Shown here: piece by piece, positions 1 through 9,605 of the stretch
How the letters are laid out: every line of letters starts with the position of its first letter
Numbering within the stretch: position 1 is the stretch's first letter
Assembly: GCA_964036315.1 (NCBI GenBank)
Contig: OZ038498.1
Location: forward strand, 6,136,278 to 6,200,277
Direction: 5' to 3'
DNA: 64,000 nucleotides
Origin: Acanthosepion esculentum
Taxonomy: Eukaryota > Mollusca > Cephalopoda > Sepiida > Sepiidae
Translations under genes and position numbers: made by a program
Notes under the pieces: generated by a model
Database searches by the model: none
The model's input: the letters and a program-made list of their open reading frames with translations, nothing else
What the model was told of the DNA's origin: nothing

Positions 1-86
1 TTTATTTTCTTGAAGATTTTTAAAGCCAAGATAATTGAAAATCATTGCAGTATTTGAAAAGTTAGTGTAATAGACAAGGCCTATCT

Positions 87-321
87 CCCTTATGAAAGAG
101 GCCCCAAATCGCTTGTACCGTATATGGCCATGTAAATTACCTTAGGCCTGTAAGTGGATGTGAAAAATATCTGCATAACTGACTGAGGGACACATAAAAG
201 CCATCAGATTTTGTCTTTGCGCATAGAAGAATTTCGGGAAGTATTTATTTGAACGAGCCTGCTATGAGGTTCAATGACAAAGAGGTGGCAGTGAGGAATG
301 TGAAACGGATTACTACAGATA
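87..321. repeat. Diverged long repeat, copy A, split by the mariner
   Basis: This segment aligns, with small indels, to 2212-2470. Shared blocks include catgtaaattacct, ctgcataactgactg, acacataaaagcc and attactacagata. The mariner at 322-1568 is inserted at the end of the aligned block, and the copy resumes as ttacaaat after 1570. I do not recognise the family. Short open frames over it give no known domain. Confidence 0.7.
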
Positions 322-1568
322 CACAAGGTAACCAAAAAAGTTCTGTCCGTTTTTTGATTAGTCATTGAATGAAGTTGAAATATAAACGAAATGCGTGTAG
401 CAATTGTATTCAAATTCGGACAGCCGGAAGTAGGAACATCAGACGTTATAAAAAACACGTGCACCGTGTCCGGCCATCAGTTATAAGCCAACAGCTGTGA
501 GAAGGATGGAAGTGTCTAGAGATCTCGTTCGGGGCTGTTTGCTTTACGACTTCAAAGTGTGCTTATCAGCAGCTACATCAAGTCGCCGCATATGTCAAGC
601 GTTTGGGGATAGTGCTGTGGATGAACGTACTGCAAGGCGTTGGTTTTGAAAATTAAAGTCGGGAGATTTGTCTCTCCATGATGAGCCTCGCAGTGGACAA
701 CCCCAGGTCTTGAATGACGGAGTCCTGAAGGTGGCCATTGAAGAGGACAGTAGTCTAACGTGTGGTGAACTTGCAAGACAGTTCAACATTTCCGATGAAA
801 CAGTTAGACTTCACCTGCACCGCCTAGGCACTGAGCAAGTGGGTTCCGCAAATGCTGTTGGAGGTCCACAAGTGGCAGCCTGCGTATCGCTGCTTTCTCA
901 CCACCGTACCGCATCCTTATTCAATCGAGTGCTTACCAGTGATGAAAAGTGGGTTCTGTCCGAAACTTCCCATCGTTCCAGACATTGGCTGTCCCTCACA
1001 CCGCAAGACCGCCTATGCACCCACGCAAGATTATGCTTTGTGTCTGGTGGACAGGTCGTCAAGTGGTTCATTATGAACTGCTACCAACAGGCCAAACGGT
1101 CACTGGAGACCTATACTCGCAGCAATTGAAACGTGTGCAACAGGCATTGTGCCAGAAAGAGCCAGCACTGGTGAATCACAAAGGTGTGCTTTTCCTCCAT
1201 GACAATGCCAGGCCGCATGTGGCGCGAGTGATCAGGGATACCATACAGCAATTTGGGTGGGAGACTTTGTGACGTCCACCTTATTCACCTGACCTTGCAC
1301 CATCCGATTACCACCTCTTCCACTCCCTGGATAATCATTTTCGTGGGAAATCCTTCACCAATGAAGCAGACTTGTGCAAAGCCCTCACGGACTTCTTTGC
1401 ATCAAAACCCTCCGAGTTCTACCACAATGGCATTGAACAGCTGGAGACACGGCAGAAGCTGCTGATGCCGATGGCGATTTACTTCGAAGACTAAATATAA
1501 GATACACATACTGTGAAGCGTTTTCTTTTTTTCCTTTAAAAACGGACAGAACTTTTTTGGTTACCTTG
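322..1568 (+). mobile_element. mariner transposon (DD34D), near full length, inactivated
   Basis: The element is about 1.25 kb. Its ends are perfect 30-bp inverted repeats at 325-354 and 1538-1567 (aaggtaaccaaaaaagttct... and its exact reverse complement). Flanking TA dinucleotides lie at 320-321 and 1569-1570, the target duplication expected for Tc1/mariner. The enclosed transposase frame is broken. The sister repeat at 2212-2470 reads straight through the insertion point, which supports the boundaries independently. Identical terminal repeats next to a degraded coding region suggest the copy stayed mobilisable in trans, or is only moderately old. Confidence 0.93.
506..1494 (+). pseudogene. 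mariner transposase pseudogene, DD34D
   Basis: The protein would be about 330 residues, normal for mariner. I start it at the ATG at 506, in frame with the helix-turn-helix region (HDEPRSGQP linker near 675-705). The catalytic triad is visible: the first Asp in TSDEKWV at 941-943, the second in HDNARPH at 1201-1203, the third in SPDLAPSDYHLF at 1306-1308. There are 34 codons between the last two, which defines the DD34D class. Damage is a TGA near 646, a one-base frameshift near 990 (between the WLS and PHTARPP blocks) and a TGA at 1270 inside the catalytic domain. The family cuts and pastes DNA at TA sites in the nucleus. This copy cannot make active enzyme. The final stop is at 1492-1494. 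Confidence 0.92.
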
Positions 1569-1572
1569 TATT

Positions 1573-1737
1573 ACAAATCTATTACTACAAGCTATTTTGG
1601 CATCATACAAATCTATTACTACAAGCTATTTTGGCATCATACAAATCTATTACTACAAGCTATTTTGGCATCATACAAATCTATTACTACAAGCTATTTT
1701 AGCATCATACAAATCTATTACTACAAGCTATTTTTGA
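1573..1737. repeat. Tandem repeat, 34-bp unit, about 5 copies
   Basis: The unit starts acaaatctattactacaagc and ends ttttggcatcat. Copies start at 1573, 1607, 1641, 1675 and 1709. Copies are almost identical, with one g-to-a change in the fourth. The array begins three bases after the mariner's TA duplication and is built from the target-site flank, so it expanded at the insertion site. Confidence 0.95.
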
Positions 1738-2211
1738 GCCAGAAATAATACTGGAATTTGATGGCTTTGATCCTGAACAATCCATTGTTTAAAGGATAGA
1801 GAAGGCAACATTAATATGTTGGCTTTGCACCATGAAAAAGGTTGGCGTTGTAGTCTTGATGTATCTAATGTGTGGTGCATAGGCAGTGCATCAATAGTGA
1901 AGAAAGAAAAAGTGACTTTGGGTGCATAAAGGAAGCCCTGTATATGGCCTTTGCCGCTGACTCTTTTGCAGCATATGAATGATTTGTGGCACAAAATTTA
2001 CACCCTGGAGATTCTGTTGATATTTTTCTGATTAATTGAGCAGAGGTGATGGTGAAGAGGGTCAGCAGGTCGTAGCAGAAACTGTTGAAGAAGTGAGAGA
2101 GCCTGTTATACCAACACTTCTTTGCTAAAGCACCAGACACAAGCGGAATCCCCACCCCGGCTTCTATTTATGGGATCATGAGGTCTTTAATGTAATGAAT
2201 ATGGCGAATCT
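1738..2211. other. Unrecognised, mildly coding-like stretch
   Basis: This DNA lies between the two copies of the diverged repeat. Frames on both strands are fairly open, the longest on the minus strand at about 1865-2155, with several Cys residues and no domain I know. It may be the body of the element whose repeated part lies at 87-321 and 2212-2470. I cannot assign a function. Confidence 0.4.
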
Positions 2212-2470
2212 TCGATACGAAAGAGGCAAAAATTGCCTGTGCCATATGCGGTCATGTAAATTACCTAGTGTCTTAGGACTAATTAAATGTCTGTAGGTGG
2301 GCATGAAAAAATCTGCATAACTGACTGTGGCACACATAAAAGCCGGCAGATTTTGTCTTTGGGCATAGGCTTATGCGAGCAATATGTTTGAACGATCCAG
2401 CTGTATGAGGTTCAAGGACAAAGATGTGGCAGTGAGTAGTGTGAAACAAATTACTACAGATATATTACAA
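2212..2470. repeat. Diverged long repeat, copy B, uninterrupted
   Basis: This is the counterpart of 87-321. It reads attactacagatatattacaaat without interruption where copy A carries the mariner. It has two or more short indels and many substitutions relative to copy A, so the duplication is old. Confidence 0.7.
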
Positions 2471-2643
2471 ATATATCACTTTGGTATAATGTACCATTAA
2501 ACTGCTTCCTAGACAGAGTTGGGTTTAAAAAACTATTTTATCTTGATTATAATAATGGAGATATGTCATTTATTATTCGCCATGTGCTTGATTTTTATTC
2601 ATTTCTATATCCCAATTAGCAGCTAATTAAACAAATTTCTTTA

Positions 2644-2736
2644 ACAGTATTTACCTTAGTCGGACTATTGTCCTCATCTTTGTCGCCATATTTGTCACAA
2701 CGTTTCGGCCATTGTATGCTCCGGCCTTCTTCAGGT
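2644..2736 (-). repeat. SINE family 1, tail fragment, inverted arm
   Basis: This is the reverse complement of the SINE tail found at 2956-3047 (blocks gtcctcatctttgtcgcc, acgtttcggcc, ccggccttcttcag). It directly abuts the head of a plus-strand copy, making a fold-back with roughly 90-bp arms and a loop of about 220 bases. Confidence 0.9.
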
Positions 2737-3072
2737 GAGGACACATGGCACAGGGGATAAAGGCGTTGGTTAGATCCAGTGACAGACCCAAAGAGTGTGA
2801 GTTCAATACCCGGTTCGGGCAGTGGAGAACTTTCAGAGGGAAAATTACCAGGAGATAACTGATAACTGACATCCATCAAAACATGGCTCGTGGAACTAGA
2901 ACAGTCTACCCCAGTGATCGAAATAAAGGGTTCGGTTCGAAATTCCAACCAACTGAAGAAGGCCGGAGTGTACCGAAACGTTGTGACAAATATGGCGACA
3001 AAGATGAGGACAATAGTCCGACTAATGTAAATACTGTACATAATACCTCATCTCAGAAATATAGACAAATTT
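2737..3072 (+). repeat. SINE family 1 (tRNA-derived head), full copy
   Basis: The head reads ggacacatggcacagggga, close to the tRNA A-box consensus TGGCNNAGTGG. A degenerate B-box (gagttcaatacccgg) follows about 50 bases later. The body runs through a gaactagaacagtctacccc block to the tail gaagaaggccgga...cgaaacgttgt...aaagatgaggacaatagtc and ends catctcagaaatatagaca. It is about 335 bp and would need a LINE for movement. Family membership is shown by seven further copies or fragments in this window. Confidence 0.88.
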
Positions 3073-4189
3073 TTTTAAAGACATTTTGTTGAAGAGATAT
3101 TTAATTTTAGTATTAGTGAATGAAAAGATACTTTGCAGCTTTATATATATTTAAAAAATGTTAATGTGTTTGAGTTTTTTTGGTTTTTTTTTTTAGTAAA
3201 ATATGCAAGTGCACACATATGTAAGAAATTTATCAATCAATGAATGGAAAAATATCTCCTTGCACGATAAATATTTGAAATCTAGAAGTTTGTGGCCAAA
3301 AGGCTCCATCTATTTAGTAAAAAAAAACTGTTCATTTAATAAAGAATTAAATTAACATAAACTTAACCTAAGTTAGGTCTTACTGAAGGAAAGATTGACA
3401 AATAATAAAAAAAACTAGAAGGTTTAACTTTCTATTTCGGATTGAGGGATTAAAGTGATTTTGTTGATCATGTTTTTGTTTTTTTTTCAGTTTTCTTTCA
3501 GATTTTTGGTTTTATTCTACACAAAACTATGTACAGTTTTGTCCATCCCTCTGTTGGAGCCAAAGAGAGAATAAATCTGTGTAGTTCTCATCAAATATAA
3601 GTCCCTTTATAGATTATTTTCTAAAAACGATTACTTATTCTGTTTCCAATTAACCTCAGTGTAGGCATGAGTTATAACAAATTTATTATAGGAGATAAGG
3701 AAATTGAACATAGAATCGGTTGCATCAGGATTAGTTTCACCCAACACTGCAATTGCAAAACATCAACCTGAAAACTCTAGTCATGTTTGTAAAAAGCCTT
3801 GTCGGATCAAAACTTTTATATGGATGTTATACATGGCGCTAAAGCCGTTCAGAAAAATCTACTCTCTCAGTTGTATCCAACCACATTCTAAGATCAATGG
3901 TTAAAAATGGCTTGAGTATTTGGGCAATGATCATCCTTCTTTGAACACTGTGGAGGAGTGATACAGAATAAAGAACTATACCAAATAAAGGAAACCATAT
4001 CACTTGAGGACTACCAGCAGCAGCAACAACTAAAATGGATAGCACAGAGAGAATATTGATATAACCAACTTTCCACACCACTACTTCAAATAAAAGGTTA
4101 GGAAGGAAAACCCCATCAATACTGGAAAGTGCGATAACAGCTACTGGACTGGAAAAACATGTTTTTCTGAAAAAATGTTTTATGAGAAA
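3073..4189. other. AT-rich DNA, nothing recognised
   Basis: Low-complexity A and T runs, no recognisable gene. The last few hundred bases, from about 3900, may be decayed upstream sequence of the LINE-A copy that becomes recognisable at about 4190. Confidence 0.5.
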
Positions 4190-5236
4190 TATTGTATAAA
4201 CTTCACGAGGCATAAAACAAGGATGTGTCTTCTCAGCAAACTTATTCAACCTATACAGTGAGGCATTTCTGAGAGAATATGAAGTCTTATCAAGATACAT
4301 TATTGGCGGCCACAATCTTAATAATAGTAATATTCCTACATCATGGGGCATAAAACAAGGATGTGTCTTCTCAGCAAACTCATTCAACCTATACAGTGAG
4401 GCATTTCTGAGAGAATATGAAGTCTTATCAAGATACATTATTGGCGGCCACAATCTTAACAACATATGCAGATGACACAGTGTTGATAGCTGGCACAGAA
4501 AAGAAACAAGAACTCCTGCTGAAGGTAATGAAAGAAAGGGAGAAGAAAGGACTAAACATAATTTGTGAGAAGATAAAATGCATGGTTGTCAGCAAAAGGA
4601 ACAGCCCAACATTCAAATTACAAATTGGAGATACCAAAATCAAGTACAACAATTTAAATATCTGGGAAGTGTTTCAGTAAAGCATTGAAATCCAAAAGTG
4701 CATTGGAATAACGAAAGATGCCTACTAAAAACTAATCAAATTATTAAGAAACTGGAAAATTTTGTCAGAAACAAAGAAATCCCTACTGAACTGTTATGTC
4801 ATTTCATTCCTCCTATATGACAGTGAAGGCTGGACAATTTCCTCAAAGATAAAGAAGTGACGTGAAGCAACAGAAATGCGGTTCTGCAGAAAGGATGCTG
4901 AGAATACCATGGACAAAACATGTGAGAAATGCCAAAGTTTTAAAGAAAATATAAAGAAATCACGCATAACATCAGAAAGAGATAGTTGAAATTTCTAGGG
5001 CACACAATGAGGAAAGATGGCTTGGAAAATTTGATACTCACAAGACAGAGTGAAGGCAAGAGGAACAGAAGAAAGCAACACATAATCTATGTAGGTAACT
5101 TGAGTAAATGGATAGAAGAAAAGGGTTTAGGAGTGATCACAAAAAGACAAAATGTATTAAGAGCTACAAAGAACAGGAAATTGTGGAGGACCATGTCACC
5201 AACCTCCTGAAAGATCATGGCACAAAGAAGAAGATT
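4190..5236 (+). pseudogene. LINE-A reverse transcriptase, 3' half, broken
   Basis: This is the 3' part of a non-LTR retrotransposon pol gene. Motifs in order: RGIKQGCVF...LFNLYSEA (RT block with GxxQG) at 4205-4270 and again at 4343-4408, YADDTVLIAGT (catalytic YADD) near 4459-4490, KCMVVSKRNSP near 4576-4610, then a C-terminal stretch ending KFLGHTMRKDGLENL near 4990-5030 and RATKNRKLWR near 5160-5195. Frameshifts and stops separate these pieces, and one segment is duplicated in tandem. The 3' end is ggcacaaagaagaagattgtt. The active enzyme would copy its RNA at a nicked chromosomal site. I am sure of RT but not of the clade; an RTE- or Jockey-like mollusc lineage is plausible. There is no 5' half and no endonuclease domain. 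Confidence 0.88.
4211..4463 (+). repeat. 138-bp tandem duplication inside the LINE-A RT
   Basis: The segment from cataaaacaaggatgtgtct to ggcggccacaatcttaa occurs at 4211 and again at 4349 with very few differences. It repeats the RT GxxQG block just upstream of YADD. Confidence 0.9.
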
Positions 5237-5791
5237 GTTACATTTTGAAATATAGACTTGTTTATGATTTGATTGAATCATGTATGTATATCAATATTTA
5301 CATTCTTTATCATTATATTTGTTTCTATTATATATATATATATATATATATATGCACAGATTTTTTAAACATCATATAATTTCTTTTCAGGGAGGAACAT
5401 GTTGGCCTGTGTAATAACTATGATAATTTTCTTATTATTTTTGTATGTATTGCAATTGTTAGTTTTACTATTTGTGTATTTTTTTTTTTATTGATGTGTT
5501 GTACATTTTGAATGATTTGCTATTTTTACTTTTGTAGATCAGAGATGAAAAGCAACTTAACACCACTTTTACAAAAAGATATGGCCAGGCTTACTTGGTA
5601 ATTTCCCTTCAGTGTTGTTTGTTGAGCACTTGAAATATGCAATCTGTCTAATTCACAAAAAACCTACAAAAAAAAAACAAAAAAAAAACACATGCGCATG
5701 TACACATAGTATATAGAAGCTTATCTACATTTATGTGTTTGAGTAAATGTATCTATTTTGATATATAAAATATGGGCACATATATATATAT
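5237..5791. other. AT-rich DNA with (TA)n microsatellite
   Basis: Contains a (TA)n run at 5330-5353, homopolymer tracts and an A-rich stretch near 5667-5690. No gene seen. Confidence 0.5.
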
Positions 5792-5946
5792 TATCACTTT
5801 AACATTCTTTTTAGTGGATACCCATATTTGAGTAGACACTACATTTAATTATTAAACAGCATATTCATTTATTTTTGTCTGTTTAATGAATAAACGAGTG
5901 TGTACTCAAATATGGTCATTCACTAAAAATAACACTTAATGTGATC
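5792..5946. repeat. Imperfect inverted repeat, about 50-bp arms
   Basis: Left arm 5792-5840 (ttttagtgg...catatttgagtagacact) pairs with right arm 5897-5946 (agtgtgtactcaaatatgg...actaaaaa) at roughly 80% identity. Part of the interior also pairs (attaaacag with ctgtttaat). It is either a small fold-back (MITE-like) element or a hairpin. There is no coding capacity and no clear target duplication. Confidence 0.75.
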
Positions 5947-6959
5947 AAATCAGGTATACACTATGAGGGTTTGCAAAAGTAGGTATACACTATTTTTGTC
6001 TTCCACTATTGGTTGATCATATACATTTGTTGGTCATTTATTTATTAGTCATAATTATAAAAATTTGTAAGAAACAAATCATAAAGAAGGAAGGTGGAAT
6101 AATAAGAGATATGAATTATAAAAACTTCTGCAGCAAACATTTCTCAGATTCACAAATGTATACCTATTTTTTGTACATTCACTGTATATATGAGGTGTTA
6201 CTGAAAAATCTTTGGCCTGATTCACTTCTACTAAATTAATATTCTGATGTTTCGTCATTAAAATACTGATTTTAGGAAGTGTGATGGCTTGAAAACTTTT
6301 CAGCACATGTGTATGTGTGTTCATTTTCATATATATATATATATATATATATAATCAAAATATTTGGTAAAGTATCAGTTTCACTCATGATTCCATCTCA
6401 TTAAGATTATTAACTTAAAGAACTACAATGACAGGAAGTTATGGAGTGTCATGATCACACTCTTATCCAGAAGGGATACAGCACATAGAATAATATTTCA
6501 ATTAATGATTTCTATGATAGCTCTCAGGTGACATAACACAGTTGATTTAACTGTACAGTCTTTTGGGAATTGTAAATGGTACATATTTCTGAAATAATTC
6601 TTAAAATTTCTATGAAGAAATGTTTATTTCATTGTTCCCTAAAAAAAAAAAAAAACAAATAAAAAAAAACAACATTCTATAATAGTTAAAAATAAAAATA
6701 AAAAACAAAAAAGAGTTACAGTCACTAAACAATGTGAGATAAGATCTGTTTTGGCAGCTATGGAACTGTAGTTTGCTGTTTGAGATTAGGAGAAAGCAGA
6801 CAGACATAGTTAAGGTATATTAATGATATTTTCTTAAAACCCATTGGTACAACTAAATGAACTTTTTTTTTTTTTGGCATTTGGTATTTGGAGAAGCCCA
6901 ACAATTGTTAGCTGTATTGATATTTCTTAGGGAATAAATAACCACTTCTTTCATGTGTG
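5947..6959. other. AT-rich DNA, nothing recognised
   Basis: Holds a short direct repeat (aggtatacactat twice, near 5953 and 5981), (TA)n at 6329-6352 and A-rich tracts near 6642-6672. No gene-like frame. Confidence 0.5.
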
Positions 6960-7077
6960 TCTATATCTATGAGATGATGTTTTATGATTATTTACATTAT
7001 TTGGACTGTTATCCTCATTTTCATTGCCATATTCACTACGTTTCGGCTGTTGTATGCTCGGGGGTTTCTTCAGGTAA
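6960..7077 (-). repeat. SINE family 1, tail fragment (minus)
   Basis: Reverse complement of the family tail (ttacattatttggactgtt, cctcatttt, acgtttcggctgttgtatgc, ttcttcagg). It joins directly to a plus-strand piece of the same family at 7078. Confidence 0.85.
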
Positions 7078-7142
7078 TTGGAAATAACTGAGGCATCCAG
7101 AAGAGGCATGGCACATGGAACTAGAGCAATCTAGCCCAGTGA
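7078..7142 (+). repeat. SINE family 1, mid-body fragment (plus)
   Basis: Carries the family's catccagaagaggcatggca and gaactagagcaatctagccc blocks in plus orientation, directly after a minus-strand tail. It lacks both the A-box head and the tail. Confidence 0.75.
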
Positions 7143-8017
7143 AAAGCAAAGAATGAATGCCCCTTAAACGGAAATTGCCTACAGAACAATGGAATATATG
7201 AAGCCACTGTAAAATCAGCAGATAATGAAGAAAAAATATATATAGAAGTAACTGAAGGACCCTGGAAACAAAAAAAACTATGCACATAAAACTTCCTTTA
7301 CAAATAGTAAATATGCAAACAGCACAATGCATTCTAAGCATGTAAGGGAAATTACTTACAAAAACCAAATCACACCAAATAAGGAAAACAATATCAGCAA
7401 TGAATAAAAAAAAAACTGTAAAATAGCTGTAATTACCTTCCTAAACCAGAATTCATCTCAAAATGTAAACACACAAACAAATTTTTACTGTTACTTAAAA
7501 ATTGAAAACTATAAAAAAAAGAGCAAAAACTTAAAAAATAAATAAATAAAAATAAATAATAAATTAATCCAAATCAATAAATAATAAACAAATTAATAAA
7601 CAATGAATGCATGCATAAACACAAGTAAACGTAATATCAATCAGCAACAGATAACAAAGCAATCAATAATAAATTTAGCACTATAAAAAAACACAAAACT
7701 GTATTTGGATCTACAATTATTTCCACTCAATAGCCTCTAGAATAATTCAAAACATAACTGTTACTTCCCATCCAATAGCTGTTAGAATAATACAACAGAC
7801 CTACCCATATATGCATCACTGATCAGCATATATAAATAGTCAAGCCAAAACACAACACACATGGCCTGACAATTGCGTTTAAACATGAAATAGACTGTTG
7901 CTGCTGGGTGTTGACCTTAATGTCCACATATTTTTATATATAATGTAGAGTATTTCATATATATTTTGCAGTATATTTTATAATTCTATATAATTTTATA
8001 TAATGTAGATTATATAT
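7143..8017. other. A-rich DNA, nothing recognised
   Basis: Strongly A-rich, with aataaataaa-type runs around 7530-7600. No gene, RNA or structured repeat that I can support. Confidence 0.5.
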
Positions 8018-8172
8018 ACATTATTTACATTATACGGACTATTGTCCTCATCTTTGTCGCCATGTTTATTATAACGTTTCAGCCATTGTATGCTCCGGCC
8101 TTCTTCAGGAGGTTGGAATGTTGAACTGAACCCTTTATTTCGCTCACTGGGGTATACTGTTCTCAAGGACAC
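8018..8172 (-). repeat. SINE family 1, tail and mid-body (minus), inverted arm
   Basis: Reverse complement of the family from the tail through gttcaactgaaccctttatt and tggggtatactgttct. It is followed immediately by a full plus-strand copy, making the longest fold-back arm (about 150 bp) of this family in the window. Confidence 0.9.
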
Positions 8173-8508
8173 ATGGCACAGTGGATAAAGGCGTTAGTTA
8201 GATCCAGTGACAGGACCCAAAGAGTGTGAGTTCAATACTTGGTTAAGGCAGTGGAGAACTTTCAGAGGGAAATTAACAGGAGATAATTGATAACTGACAT
8301 CCATTAAACATGGTATGTGGAACTAGAACAGTCTACCCTAGTAAGCGAAATAAATGGTTCAGTTCGACATTCCAACCTCCTGAAGAAGGCCGGAGTGTAC
8401 AACGGCCGAAACGTTGTAATAAATATGGCGACAAAGATGAGGACAATAGTCCAAATAATGTAAATAATGTACATAATACCTCATCTCAGAAATATAGACA
8501 GATACTAG
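8173..8508 (+). repeat. SINE family 1, full copy
   Basis: The head aaggacacatggcacagtgg has an exact A-box match. The body and tail are collinear with 2737-3072. The tail ends catctcagaaatatagacag and is followed after about 20 bases by a long (TA)n tract. Confidence 0.9.
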
Positions 8509-8525
8509 ATTATATATTTCTATAT

Positions 8526-8529
<4 letters not shown>

Positions 8530-8564
<35 letters not shown>
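8530..8564. repeat. (TA)n microsatellite
   Basis: About 17 TA units between the end of one SINE and the start of another. Confidence 0.95.
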
Positions 8565-8565
<1 letters not shown>

Positions 8566-8566
<1 letters not shown>

Positions 8567-9240
8567 GGAGGCACAGTGGAGTAATGGATAGCAACTCGGA
8601 TTGAGGAATTGGAGAGCAGACTTCGAATTCCAGTTGAATTCATTACATTCGCTTACATGCTAATAGACTTGGGAAAGTTATGAATCCATCTATTCTCCCC
8701 CCAGCTATGGGTAAAGGACAGACTGGGTCCTATAGTCTTGGATGGTGAACCTTCAAGGAGGACAACTCTGAATTCATAACCTGTGGAGGCTTGTTTAGGG
8801 ACCTTGTAGCATACCGTGCACCAGTTCTCTGTATTTGGCTCTTCCAAAAAGTGTAGATGGTTCTGCACAAGCCTTCACCTTTATAATCAAATGATATGTG
8901 TGGTAGTCTGGCTAAACTCATGTGAAGGAGTGGTGTTAATACAACATCACTGGGTGAAGGACCGCCTCGATTCCTGTCACCGTGAGGGCAGAAGAGTTCC
9001 TCAGATAAACTACAGTGGCCACCTAGTTGGAGCACATCGGTTGTGGTCTAACCTGGGGAGGGATGGGCTCCTCCAGGTTAAAAGGCCCAAGACATGCTAC
9101 ATGATGAGCACACAAAGAAACCATTCACGGAGACTCAGGCTTTGGCACACAACTGTGACAGTTGTTGGAGAATGGTAGACAGCTCAGCATGTTGTCACTT
9201 CAACCTCTCTTCCTGGGGTCAAGGACAAAAGAAGAAGAAT
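8566..9240 (+). repeat. SINE family 2 (tRNA-derived), long composite copy
   Basis: The head ggaggcacagtggagtaatg is followed by the B-box-like cttcgaattccag. Next come a conserved block (cttgggaaag...gaatcc...ctatgggtaaa) and gactgggtcctatagtcttg, then a 3' body from about 8780 that recurs on the minus strand at 58502-58690. It ends caaaagaagaagaatctt, resembling the LINE-A 3' end. The total of about 675 bp is long for a SINE, so part may be a second fused element. Open frames across it are incidental. Confidence 0.8.
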
Positions 9241-9605
9241 CTTGGTTTAATTTTCTACATATTACTTGGTATTATTAATTTCTTACAGAATTGTGAATAG
9301 ATGAAAAAAGAAGTCAGACTAAAGATCATGTTAGGCATAGATTTTTCTCTATGAAATACAACAACATGGAAGTTTTTTTGGCAATCAGGGCACAATATAT
9401 AGCCTGTGAAAACTGGAAAGATTGAACTGTTAATCAGCAGAGAAAAATTGCAAAGAAAAGTTGTTTATAAATTTTAAATGTCTGTAATATTGAAAGTATA
9501 TAGTATTTCTGCTAAAATTCATAGACCTAATTAGTATTTTTGGTTGCTGGTATAAATTGATCTATTGTTAATTATTTTTCCAGCACTGAACGTAATTATT
9601 TTTTT
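9241..9605. other. AT-rich DNA, nothing recognised
   Basis: No gene or repeat identified between the composite SINE and the LINE-B copy. Confidence 0.5.

Noticed and set aside
1865..2155. 96-residue Cys-containing minus-strand protein
   Set aside because: No domain recognised, diverged repeat context, no supporting start or splice signal. Kept only as an unknown stretch.
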